In this document: one piece after another, positions 1 to 9,071 of the stretch
Layout: each line of letters opens with the position of its first letter
How positions within the stretch are numbered: the stretch's first letter is position 1
Assembly: GCA_021234155.1 (NCBI GenBank)
Contig: JAJEKV010000027.1
Location: forward strand, 6,756,623-6,820,622
Source of the DNA: Isoetes taiwanensis
Lineage: Eukaryota; Streptophyta; Lycopodiopsida; Isoetales; Isoetaceae
DNA length: 64,000 bases
Reading direction: 5' to 3'
Notes under the pieces: model-generated
What the model was told of the DNA's origin: nothing
Database searches by the model: none
Seen by the model: only the letters and a program-made list of their open reading frames with translations
Program-made: the position numbers and the translations under genes

Positions 1-37
1 TCGTCTAAAGACTATTGATTTTGAATTTGTTTTGCAG

Positions 38-81
38 ACACTCTAGAACCTGCTGCAGCCCCAATTGTGCCCACATTATGA
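38..81 (+). other. Possible terminal exon of an unidentified gene
   Basis: A pyrimidine-rich tract ending in TTTGCAG (to position 37) is followed by a short open stretch reading TLEPAAAPIVPTL and a TGA at 79-81. This would fit the last exon of a gene entering from the left edge. Nothing upstream is visible, so it could equally be chance. It might belong to the same gene as the exons at 797-3356, but the stop argues against that. Confidence 0.15.
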
Positions 82-796
82 CTAAGACATGGCTTTTGGC
101 TTTTGGTGTTTGAGTGGTACCACAAGAACCAATAGACACAAGTAAGTGCCTTAACTAATCTATATTATAATGTTTTATTGTGTTATGCATGGGTGCATCG
201 AGCCCTAGATCCCGGGTGGCCCGTTGATTGCCTCCTTGAACGAATGGCCGAGATCAGCCCAAAAGAAGAAAGGAAAAGAGGGCTTAAGGGTTTTACTCTG
301 GATCGAATTCCGAGCTTATAGCAGCGGGTTTTGGCATCAGCTATGGTGATCAGAGCTTGTGTTTGGGATCCTTGTGATCTCTATGGGTCTTGGCATGCCA
401 ATAGCTTATGGGTCGGCATGTACGGAAGAAGCTAAAATGGCTAGAGATATTAGCAACGATTGTCATCTCGCTTTCTCATTTTCATTTGTCTCTGAAAACA
501 CATAGATGCAGGGTTAGAAGAACTGTTCTTTTGCAATATAAGGCAAGTCAAGAAGGAAAGAAGTTTTTCCACATATTTGTTCTCTAAAGATGTTTTTGCC
601 TTCTTGAATCTTTCAATCTAGATTCGAATCTTCCTTCCATTCTGAACCATGGTTTTGGTGTTTGTAGCTTCCAACGTGGATGCCTGATGGTTGGAGCTTC
701 TTAGTCTGAATCTTAAGGCAAATCTCTGATAAGATATTTGCAGATAGTGCTTTATACTCCGGAAGGTTATTGTATTAACGATTTCTCTTTTTCCAG
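82..796. other. No gene recognised
   Basis: No convincing coding region, RNA gene or repeat was found. The open frames on either strand are short and show no family resemblance. The last bases form a pyrimidine-rich splice acceptor ending in TTTTTCCAG at 796. Confidence 0.5.
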
Positions 797-815
797 CCTT
801 GAATAGGAGTAAAAG

Positions 816-825
816 GGTAAGAGAT
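816..825 (+). repeat. Target-site duplication, 5' copy, of LINE A
   Basis: GGTAAGAGAT at 816-825 is repeated at 3070-3079 directly after the LINE poly-A. A 10-bp duplication beside a 5'-truncated, poly-A-ended element is the signature of target-primed reverse transcription. Confidence 0.75.
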
Positions 826-2298
826 ATTTCTCGGATCAAGAAGAAGTTATCAAATTATGGTTCTTGTCTTTCCTTAGCTGGCAGAACTATCATTGCCAAC
901 TCAGTCATTGCCAGCTCCCACATCTATTTTTCATCTGCCCTCCTTGCCCCAAAATCTATCTATCAACAACTTGAAAGGATTATCAGGAATTTTATCTGGG
1001 GCAAACATCATATGGTTAATTGGAAATCTGTTTCTAAAAGTAAAATTCATGGGGGGCTTGGTTGCAAAAATCTTCTTCTCCAAGGTTATGCATTAGCAGG
1101 AAAGTATGTATGGAGATCCTTGTTTCAATCAAATAACCTTGCTTCAATATTTATTAAACACTGGCTATCTTGTAGTTTTATAAAAGGGCATCCCTCTGTG
1201 TCTCATCAACTGCCTTCTTCTGCTTTCTTTAATCTTCAGTCTGGCTCCAACACATCTCCTCTGATGAGAAACATTATTCTAGCCTGGAACCTATCTCATA
1301 GAGCCTTTAAACATGTTGACCTTCAAGCTTGCCATCTTAGATCTTCTATTTTCTGGAATCCTGCATTATCCAATGATACTTCATCCCCTCTGGCTATAAT
1401 TCATCCTAGAATTTACAAGAAATGGAGTGAATTCAATTTTCTCACTTTAGGGGATCTAAGAGTCAACAACAGATGGATCACTTGGACTGCCTTCAAGCAG
1501 AAAATTAGGGGAACAATTTCTGATAGGAATCTTTTCAAGCATATCTTTCTGAAAATTAATGGTCTCAATTTAGACTCTAATTCCATTTCCTCTCATGATT
1601 GGACCTTGAACAACAAACATACATACAAAGTTTCCCTGATATACAAATTTCTGAGTAAATCTGATTCAGCTTCCAAAGCTAAAAATTTCTGGAATATCTT
1701 TACTGACATCGAGCATAAACTGTTTCAAAGTGTTTGGAAATCCTTCTTATCTCCAAAGGTCAAATACTTTATTTGGCTCATTGCAAATGGTAGTGTTCCA
1801 AACCTTCAATCTCTTGCCAGACATCAGTCTAGAAATGCAGCTCCTATTGATTCTCATTGTCCCCTGCAATGTAATGAAATTGAAGATTTGAATCACATTT
1901 TCTCATGTCCCAAGTTAAATTCCTTTTGGCACTGGTTCCAGCAGAAATTTGCAATTCCCAAGCCCAATTGCCTTCTAAATTTCCTTCTAAATAATGATGC
2001 TTTTATTAACTCTTTAAATTTTACAGCATTATGGAACATTTGGAAACATAGGAATAGATGCTTACATGGCAAGCATTCAGTTTCATGTACCTGGATCAAA
2101 TTGCATTTTATTTATGATCTAGAACTGTCAGCCACTTGTAACAAAAGGGAATCACACTTCGAGGAGAGATGGAATCATTTGGGAGTCTTCTATGGTCACT
2201 TTAACTTGTTTAGATTATATTGTCATGATGAATTTGCTAACAATGACATTTTATCTATCAGATTACATGATCAATCTCAGGAGGGATCTAGAACATGA
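826..2298 (+). pseudogene. LINE ORF2 C-terminal part (post-RT region and zf-RVT)
   Basis: About 490 codons are open without a break. The start YGSCLSLAGRTIIANSVIAS and IIRNFIWGK are typical of the region after the catalytic motifs in plant L1 polyproteins. A zf-RVT domain follows, with FWNIFTDIEHKLFQSVWKSF, SPKVKYFIWLIANGSVP and the C-x3-C-x7-H-x3-C cluster CPLQCNEIEDLNHIFSC around 1858-1910. The YxDD catalytic box is absent because of 5' truncation, so this copy cannot encode an active reverse transcriptase. The open frame extends upstream to 799 only through host exon codons. The ORF2 end (RLHDQSQ) is shared with copy B to within a few codons, so it is the natural C-terminus. Confidence 0.85.
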
Positions 2299-2704
2299 AT
2301 ATCAGATTTATGTTGAACAGCTGATGGACAATGATATTGAATACACAGAAGGTCTTTGGACAGGTCTAGTTAGGGGCAGAACTGATGTGGACATCCTTGA
2401 TATTCCTGATAGTGAGCTTGATTGGACCATTGAATTCTGCAGAGGCACTTATCTAATGCATGAGTTATGGTGGTTCTTAGATAGATTTGGCAGCAACATG
2501 ACAGAGCAGCAGTTTAATTTCTACAGGGGATGCTACTATTATCATAGAGGAATGGCAGATGCTTATGGTTCTCTCATCCTTCTGAGGGCCACTATTAACT
2601 CTGATACTCTGATTCAGGTACTTAACTGGGGGAACAATCGAATCCTCATCATTAAGCCAGATTACCCAGCTCATTTCAACTACCTTGACATTTACCACTT
2701 TTAA
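2225..2704 (+). CDS. LINE ORF3, conserved unknown protein (copy A)
   Basis: This 159-codon frame starts at an ATG-ATG pair, 74 nt before the ORF2 stop, in the +1 frame relative to ORF2. Copy B has a frame of exactly the same length (minus strand 38777-39256) that aligns without gaps; by hand count about 103 of 159 residues match, and many differences are conservative (D/E, I/L/V, Y/F). Conserved blocks include MINLR, GRTDVDILDIP, EFCR-TYLM-LWWFL-R, NMT-QQF-FYR, YYYH, ADAYGSLILL, NSDTL and LNWGNN. Copy B has an in-frame TGA two codons upstream, so the ATG pair is the likely start. No known family (RNase H, endonuclease, gag) is evident. Translation could use termination-reinitiation at the overlap. 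Function unknown. Confidence 0.65.
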   Translation: MMNLLTMTFYLSDYMINLRRDLEHEYQIYVEQLMDNDIEYTEGLWTGLVRGRTDVDILDIPDSELDWTIEFCRGTYLMHELWWFLDRFGSNMTEQQFNFYRGCYYYHRGMADAYGSLILLRATINSDTLIQVLNWGNNRILIIKPDYPAHFNYLDIYHF

Positions 2705-3069
2705 CTTAGCCTCCCCAATCCTATCTTCTACCACTTTCCTTTTGTCTACCTTTTGGCTCCATAATTTACTATCTAAGTATCCTGTCTATGGTTGAAATCC
2801 ACTGGATCTCAGCTATCAGCAGGTCTATTGCAGGTCTTGCAGGTATTTTGGCAGGTTTTATCATGTTATACCTTCATATCACTACTTCACTCACTGTTGC
2901 TCCAGCAGACTCTTTGTGGATCCTCATTCCACATCTATTTTATATTTATTGTAATTACTGCTATTACCTACAGTTCTTTTGTCATGTCCCCACATTGACA
3001 ATGAACTTTATTGTACTTTTCTCCTATAATTAATGGAAAAAACTTCATTCTCTCTCAAAAAAAAAAAAA
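2705..3069 (+). other. LINE A 3' untranslated region and poly-A tail
   Basis: No open frame of interest. The last part matches copy B (GTAC, TAATTAATGGAAAAA, ATTCTCTCTC) and ends in 12 adenines at 3058-3069, immediately followed by the second target-site copy. Confidence 0.75.
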
Positions 3070-3356
3070 GGTAAGAGATGTGATTGCATTAGGCAGGGTT
3101 GATTCAGGTAATTCTGAACGATTGCTACAGAGCGAGAACTCTTCTGTAGAGGTTAATCCATGGATGCCCATGCTCATGAGTATGGATGCAGTGCTCGGAA
3201 TAGAGAGCACTAAACTGGTGAGTGTCCTTGCTCAGATCTCCATAACCGTTGTCTTTGTTTGAGAAGAACTAAAGGTTAATAGGGTTGTTTGTTTGCAGGA
3301 AAATTCCTTGAAAGAAGTGCAGAAAATGCAAGCGCATTGTTTTGAAGCAAATGCAA

Positions 3357-5181
3357 GTAAGACCGGAAAAATATAGAATCTGCCACCATTTTTCTTTTCT
3401 TCTGCTCATTTCCATCATAAACGACATCATGAAGGCAGGTTTGTCTGCTCTCAAAGTGTTCACGTTTCTTTTACACTATAGTACGGATCGATTTGAAGCA
3501 TCTAAACAAATATTTATCTGCTTGAATCCTTAAGCTATTAAAGAAAGTGCCTATTTTTTCCTGCATTGCAGAAATCAAATTGAAAGCATTTAGAATATGT
3601 GCCTTTCCATGTGCCTAAGATTGATAGAAATTTGGTTTGTTTATATGTTGTCAGGGCAATGCCTTAAAATAAAGGACTGGCGATGGAGGCATTCACAGCG
3701 TCCATCTGTTCGACCAGCAAATTCGCGTTCAAAATAACAAGCTCGTGAGTAAAGCCAACGACAATTGCGTTTTAAATTTGAAATTGAATATCAAATACAT
3801 GGGTAATTTGCCCACTCCATAACAATATATATATTTTTTTTGTTTGCAATAATAACGAATGTGGATCAAGAAGTTTGCACCTCAAGGGTTGATTGAATGC
3901 CTCTTTTTTTGCCTTTGCATATTCCAAACAGCTGTGATTATATGTGATTATGGGCAGTCCATGCTTGAAGCTGAAAGGACTGTTATGGATCACTTATTGA
4001 ACAAAGACAGATGGTATATGGTACATTTAGCCCAAGAGCTTTACCTACATGTATAGCAGTTTGAGTATACAGAACATGATCACTATATGGCTAAGCATGT
4101 ATAGCTACATAGCAACCTTGTGTTGCAATATAAAATATGGGGTCTACTTTCACCCCGAAGTATTCTGGGAACATGTTGACTGTCCTCTGTAGCACGATTG
4201 CCTAGAGCGGAAGGCATGAAGCCAAGATCAAAGAAAAGGCTATCCTTACACACCTTATTGATAAAAGATATTGGAGCAGTACGAAGAAACATTATGACAA
4301 GAAGTACGAGTGCATATGCAAACTCTGGAAGACGATTACATGGCCTTGAGATTGCATTCAACTAATGCTTGCACGGTATACATTTCCAAAGCGCTATAAA
4401 AGGAATTTTCCTTTATGTTGGACTCTGATGCTGTGCTTTGGCAGTTACAAAAGCTCCATGCGCGGTGCAACAGATTTGTGCTTTTAAGATAGATAGCATG
4501 CTCTTATGCTCTCAACACTCTCAAATCTTTGTTATGTAATCAAAAGTAAGCATTGTTATCATTCCCTATTTAACTGGAGAGAGATGATTTGAAAGGGTAA
4601 GCTGACACTCATGGTTGTTAATGACACTCATGGTTGTTAATATTTACATAAAATTCGCATGCAAACTTTTCTTTTCCTAAATGATGATATTAATCTAGAA
4701 ATAGATGTTTGTTGTCCCAATGCAACATCTCTTTACATTTATTCCTAGAGCATATATGACAGTTGTCAAGAATCAAGTAGACTGTTTTTTGCTTATGTAA
4801 TCCGTTGGAATGTTTCCTTTGTTGTTGTTGCACTGTAAGTTTTCAAGAATTTGGTAAAATGTTTTCTGCTTAAGGTAATGTCAAGCCATTGAAGAAGCAA
4901 GAAAGAGGCACAATTAATGATTTATATAAACACTTAAAGCGTATGACCGGAGTCAAATAACGATTCAAATAAAGTGTAACTTTTAGCAAATGTGATGTGT
5001 ATTTATCTTGCTTGGGATAAGATACATTTGTTTAGCAACTCTGCAGAAGGTTGCTGCTTGGGAAGTGGACAAAGCACATTTGACATCATAACTAAGGAGA
5101 TTGAGAACTTTTTTTTCATTTGGACTTTTATCATGAGTGTAGATAGTTTCAGGACTTACTACAAAGGGTTAAGGGTTCTTT
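3357..5181. other. No gene recognised; short tandem duplication
   Basis: No coding region is supported. A 19-20 nt unit (TGACACTCATGGTTGTTAA) occurs twice in a row near 4602-4640. If the Helitron-type terminus at 5358 is real, part of this interval may be the body of that element, but its 5' end was not found. Confidence 0.4.
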
Positions 5182-5256
5182 TAGATAGATAGATAGATAG
5201 ATAGATAGGTAGGTAGGTAGGTAGGTAGGTAGGTAGAGAGATAGATCGATAGATAG
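5182..5256 (+). repeat. Compound microsatellite (TAGA)n(TAGG)n
   Basis: About six TAGA units pass into about seven TAGG units, then imperfect TAGA/TCGA units. The same compound array occurs at 49021-49086, where it directly abuts a LINE 3' end. No LINE sequence is visible next to this copy. Confidence 0.9.
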
Positions 5257-5321
5257 TAAAGACAAAATGAGAGAGCTAATTGTGCAGAAAGTCGATTGTG
5301 CTAGCTTTCATTAATAGCTTC

Positions 5322-5358
5322 CCAGCCTATGCCCAGCAACGCTGGGCACCGTAACTAG
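5322..5358 (+). mobile_element. Helitron-type 3' terminus, copy 1
   Basis: An 8-bp-stem hairpin (TGCCCAGC-AAC-GCTGGGCA, 5330-5348) is followed six nt later by CTAG (5355-5358) and then T. This is the layout of plant Helitron 3' ends: hairpin, short spacer, CTRR, insertion before T. Two further termini with the same hairpin and flanks lie on the minus strand at 40473 and 51177. No RepHel gene or 5' TC end was identified, so the element is probably non-autonomous and its extent is unknown. Confidence 0.6.
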
Positions 5359-5458
5359 TGTTTACTAATGTTGTTACAGGTCTACTGACTTAGTGTTTGC
5401 AGAATTGTAGAAATTTGAGACCAAGGATATCTAACAGTTATCCACGCCTCGATCAGTT

Positions 5459-6480
5459 ATGAGACTGCAAGATACCTCCCTATTGTACCTAGAATTCACC
5501 CCATTTGATACTTCTACGTCAATCCCAGCTGCTGACGACATGGAGACTCCAAAACGAAATTTGGATAGTGAACTCAATGCAGTTGTATCAAGTAAGTACC
5601 GATGCCACATACATGATTTATTTTTTTATATTTTTCTGTGGTCTTCCTCATTTCAATTATGTTCTGAGAGATAAATGCTCTTGCAAGCTGGCGAATCCGC
5701 GAAGAGATTCCTAGTGTATCTATTTTAGGGGAAAAATTAATTCCCTTGAGATTCATTACGCTTGCGGGGTCCTTCACGGAAAAAAGTTTTGGTCTTGAAC
5801 ATGAGCCAAATCACGGATCACGGTGATGAAGTTGACAAAGAAACCCGGATCTGGACAAGATCTTGTACTCCAGCGAGTCCAATACAACCTCAACCAAGAA
5901 AAACCAAGAGGTTAACTGAAATTCTCCTTGTTCTGGATTTTAATGGGGTTTTAGGCAAGTTTTATGACTTGAAAGAGGGATCCTGCATCGGTAGGAGCGA
6001 AGTGACCCTCGAGAAATTGAACCTTCAAAAGGCGGCCGGTTTCGGGCACGGATTACGAGGAGTTCTTAGAATAGTGTACATCAAAATTTGAGATTGCATT
6101 GTGGTCGGCATGGCTAAGAATAATGTTGACTTGTTGATGAGAAAGTTCTGCTTGGGAATATAAGGCAGATTTCTTTTTATTTGGAATCGGGATATGGTGC
6201 ACCAACACAAAATTAAAAGTGGTTAATAAGCCAATTTTCCTTAAGGATCTGTCCAAAGTGTACCAGAAATTTTGGAGATACCAGGTGACAAACACATTGT
6301 TGATAGATGACAGCAGATATAAGGGTTCTGCCAACCAGCCGCACACAATGATATGTCCAAATAGTTTTGCTCCCGACAGGTTGGATTCCAATTTCCTTTT
6401 GGAGCAATGTCGTCTGCCAAATGAAGGTAAAAAATTGCAAACCACTGCTAAACAAGCATTTTACCTTGGCAAAGTGCTAG
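5459..6480 (+). pseudogene. NLI-interacting/FCP1-type phosphatase-like gene, degraded (copy 1)
   Basis: A first exon reads METPKRNLDSELNAVVS (ATG 5540) to a GTAAGT donor at 5592. Downstream, RLTEILLVLDFNGVLGKFYD (about 5912-5970) matches the N-terminal box of plant NIF-family HAD phosphatases, which usually read LLVLDLNGxL. A separate frame holds the C-terminal part, KPIFLKDLSKVYQKFW (about 6225-6272) and TNTLLIDDSRYKGSANQPHT (about 6288-6347), with the LIDDS motif expected of FCP1-like folds. The middle of the domain lies in other frames with stops, so the gene is broken or its introns are unresolved. A Lys/Glu-rich tail follows. A second phosphatase-like piece lies at 10763-11339, beyond the ParB-like pseudogene. 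Confidence 0.55.
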
Positions 6481-7316
6481 CTTTGAAAGAAAAGCTAGGC
6501 AATTATGGAAATAGAGCAAAAGTAGTGCAAGAGATGTGCTACATGAAGAATACCCATGAGAAACCATGGGAAGAAAGGACATGGCAGAATTGTCGTGAAG
6601 GAACATGGCAACCGGGTTGTCATGAGAAGAGCCCCATAGATGAAAAATACCTATGGAGGAAAGATGGAAGTGACGAAAATAAAGGCCTCAATTAAAGAAG
6701 GGGTCAAGTCACGAAGATTGAAGAAGAAAAGATGTCGAGAAAAAGGGAAAAGAACCCCTGAGAAGAACCCTGGAAGCGCAATTACCCATGAAAGAAAAAA
6801 CCCGAAAAGAAATCTTAACGGTGATGCGGACGGCTATGAGCAATGAAGGTTGAAGAAGATATCTAAGGAATAAAGGTGCAAGCCGAGATTGTCTGCCGCT
6901 TGAACCACCAGAACCCTTGTCCTGCAACTAGCAACTAATTTGATAGAGAGAAAGTAAACTCGGATAGAACAAAGAGCCAGGATAAAGATCGTATAAAGAG
7001 CCCGGATGAAATTGAAAAGATAGAGAATCATGAAACTAAACTTGTGGAGCCAAAAAATGAGCAGAATAGAAAAGAGCTCAAGAGAACGCCTATGACTGAA
7101 AAAAAAGAAGGAGCTGATATAAATAGGAGATGCGAGGCAGGACGTCCCCATCCAAGGAATGTCGGTTCTATTGCTATCGCAATAGAACCGTGGCATTACT
7201 GTTTGGGTGGGCTAAAGATGGCCGTGATGTACTCTTAGCCCGCTTTTTTGCCTCGAATGATTGTATGTCCTTAATTTCAAGTTTAAAAACACGTCGGTAC
7301 CTGTTTTTTACATGCA
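6481..7316. other. Lys/Glu-rich low-complexity stretch, no clear gene
   Basis: The plus strand is rich in AAG/GAA codons and gives Lys/Glu-rich peptides in several frames. This may be a degraded linker between the phosphatase-like copy and the ParB-like gene. A TTTTTTACATGCAG acceptor at its end (ending 7318) opens the next exon. Confidence 0.35.
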
Positions 7317-8676
7317 GTCCCAGAATCACAAAGTCCCCGAAGAGACTAAGTTTAGAAGGGAATTCGAGCAGCAAGAGACAACGCCAGCAACAAGTCATGA
7401 CGACTCCAACAAAGAAGCGGGGTGCCGGATCGGAGCCTGGTTCTAGTGGAACGAAGAAAAGAAAGACCATACCTCCCGGTAAGCTCTCAATTTTGGTTCG
7501 ATTCATCTACCTGTTCTGATTCATCTTTTTGACTTGCAGCATTTACGACAGAGACACTAGTGATCACTGGTAGAACTCCATTCTTCGTTATTGAAGGATT
7601 AGAGACAGAGCTACTAGAAACCCCTGCAGATTGCTGGTGGTATGTCGAAGTCACATCCTGTCGGAAGGAGAAAGATCTGTTCCTTTGACAGAGGATAAAA
7701 AAAGTTCCGGCAATAAGTACAAGAAGGTCGGTGTGGTCCTCTCCATTCCTGCTCCAGATACAAGACATCTTACTTTATATGTGGAAGATTGCTTGAAGGG
7801 TAAATCTTATCACACCAAGAAATTGTCTGTCTCTAATTATTCTTGCACATCAATGAGAAAGGCCAAGGGGACCAACAAAAGGCCGGCGCCTCTAAATTGC
7901 CAAAACCTTGGCTGGAAGGATCTGAAAGGGATGAAGGAGGCGGGAATGCTCACATCAAGGGAGCTCGGAATGGAGATTTCCAGGATGAGAGAGAAGCTTT
8001 TCAACATAGGGAACTTCACATCCAATGTGCTTAAGACTTTAAAGCACTCTACAGTTACTAAGGATGTTGTTCAGAAAGAGAAAACTCTAGAGAGGAGTGC
8101 ACGTGTGAAAACGGAAAGCACTGCAGAGGATTCAGATGCAGAAGACGATGAAATGGTTGACTCTCAATTCTTGGATCCAGATGACCATATAAAAAAGTCG
8201 CAGAGAGGGGCCCAAAAGATGGAGCACCTGGCTCAATTTTATCCACTGGGAATTGGCCACAAGTTGCTGCTGCACATAAGACGGTTGAAGGTTTGCACTG
8301 GTGATGCGGTCATCTTCAACCACAGGGAATTTAATCCAGCTCACATGGTAGAGATTCTGAACCTCATGGTGCGTCATCCCGTTGCGGATCCAATGCCTGC
8401 GGATGTCATACCATTCAACAGAGCTACTGGTGAGTTGTTCAGGTGGAGCACTGAGGAAGAGCTGAAGGGCAAAGATGTGAGGTTCTGGGTTGTGGATGGT
8501 CAATATTCAGTGAGGGCAGCACAAGTGTTGTAGACAGGAAAGAAGATCCTACAGAGAATTAAGGATCGATATTCCAAATGAGAGTGCAGAGTTTTCTCAG
8601 TGGATACACCATCAACCGAGCTCGCCAGCATTAGCCACTGTCAGAATACAATAGCAGCAAGTGCCAGCTACATAAG

Positions 8677-9071
8677 GTATTTTACTGTCCCTGCTCCAAC
8701 GAGATTCTCGACTCGCGAGTCGAGAAAGCCAAGAATTTTTATTTTGCTGCTACATAGAGGCGTCCTGCCACTTGAGGACTTTCTCGACTCGCGAGTCGAG
8801 AAAAGCCCCGTATCCCCTTTTTTTGTCTTCCTCGGGGTATTCTCGACTCGCGATGGGTATTCTCGACTCGCGAGTCGAGAAAGCCAAGAATTTTTATTTT
8901 ACTGCTATATAGAGGCCTCCAGCCACTTGAGGACTTTCTCGACTCGCGAGTCGAGAAAAGCCCCCCATCCCCTTTTTTTGTCTTCCTCTGGGCATTCTCG
9001 ACTCGTGAGTCGAGAAACCCTCTGGATGTACTCTTCCCATGTTCTGACATAGTTCCATTTATTGATTGCAG
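8677..9071 (+). other. Intron built of two tandem palindrome-bearing repeat units
   Basis: A GTATTT donor after SASYIR and a TTGATTGCAG acceptor before PYPDQIIHARQQW bound a 395-nt intron. It contains two copies of a roughly 150-nt unit (CCAAGAATTTTTATTTT...GAGGCCT...CCACTTGAGGAC...CCCCTTTTTTTGTCTTCCTC). Each unit carries two copies of the palindrome TCTCGACTCGCGAGTCGAGA, and a further half copy lies at 8840-8853. Confidence 0.6.
8705..9016. repeat. Palindrome cluster 1 (five full sites, one half site)
   Basis: Perfect 22-bp palindromes with core TCTCGACTCGCGAGTCGAGA lie at 8705-8726, 8781-8802, 8860-8881 and 8936-8957. A half site is at 8840-8853, and 8995-9016 has one centre change (CGTG). 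Each could fold as a hairpin in RNA or a cruciform in DNA. Confidence 0.9.

Larger units (their letters stand above)
826..3069 (+). mobile_element. LINE copy A (L1-like), 5'-truncated, poly-A ended
   Basis: The element begins inside ORF2, after the reverse transcriptase catalytic domain. It holds the C-terminal part of ORF2 with a zf-RVT region, an overlapping downstream ORF3, about 350 nt of 3' untranslated sequence and a 12-A tail at 3058-3069. Perfect 10-bp target-site duplications flank it. Copy B on the minus strand at 38386-40472 is colinear from its first bases to the 3' end (shared tail TAATTAATGGAAAAA followed by ATTCTCTCTCAAAA). The ORF2 piece and ORF3 are both still open, so this insertion is fairly young. 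It lies inside a host exon, in the same orientation. Confidence 0.85.
797..3356 (+). pseudogene. Host gene fragment: exon split by a LINE insertion, plus the following exon
   Basis: An acceptor ends at 796. The exon starts CC TTG AAT AGG and encodes LNRSKRVRD up to 825, where the LINE begins. After the LINE poly-A the same codons for VRD recur (3071-3079) and the frame continues as VRDVIALGRVDSGNSERLLQ... to a GTGAGT donor at 3218. Removing the LINE and one target-site copy restores one open exon of about 167 nt. An 81-nt intron (3218-3298, acceptor TTTGCAG) leads in the same phase to a 58-nt exon (3299-3356, ENSLKEVQKMQAHCFEANA) ending at a GTAAG donor. The product is not recognised; the second exon looks helical. 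Flanking exons were not found with confidence. The insertion probably inactivates this copy. Confidence 0.5.

Noticed and set aside
799-825. LINE ORF2 starting at 799
   Set aside because: The first nine codons are host exon sequence before the target-site boundary; the frame is only fortuitously continuous.
4083-4361. Minus-strand frame of 92 codons
   Set aside because: No family resemblance, no splice context, and hydrophobic composition typical of AT-rich antisense frames.
8705-9016. Regularly repeated palindromes resembling a CRISPR array
   Set aside because: The genome is plant nuclear, the intervening sequences are themselves repeated, and the spacing is irregular and inside an intron.
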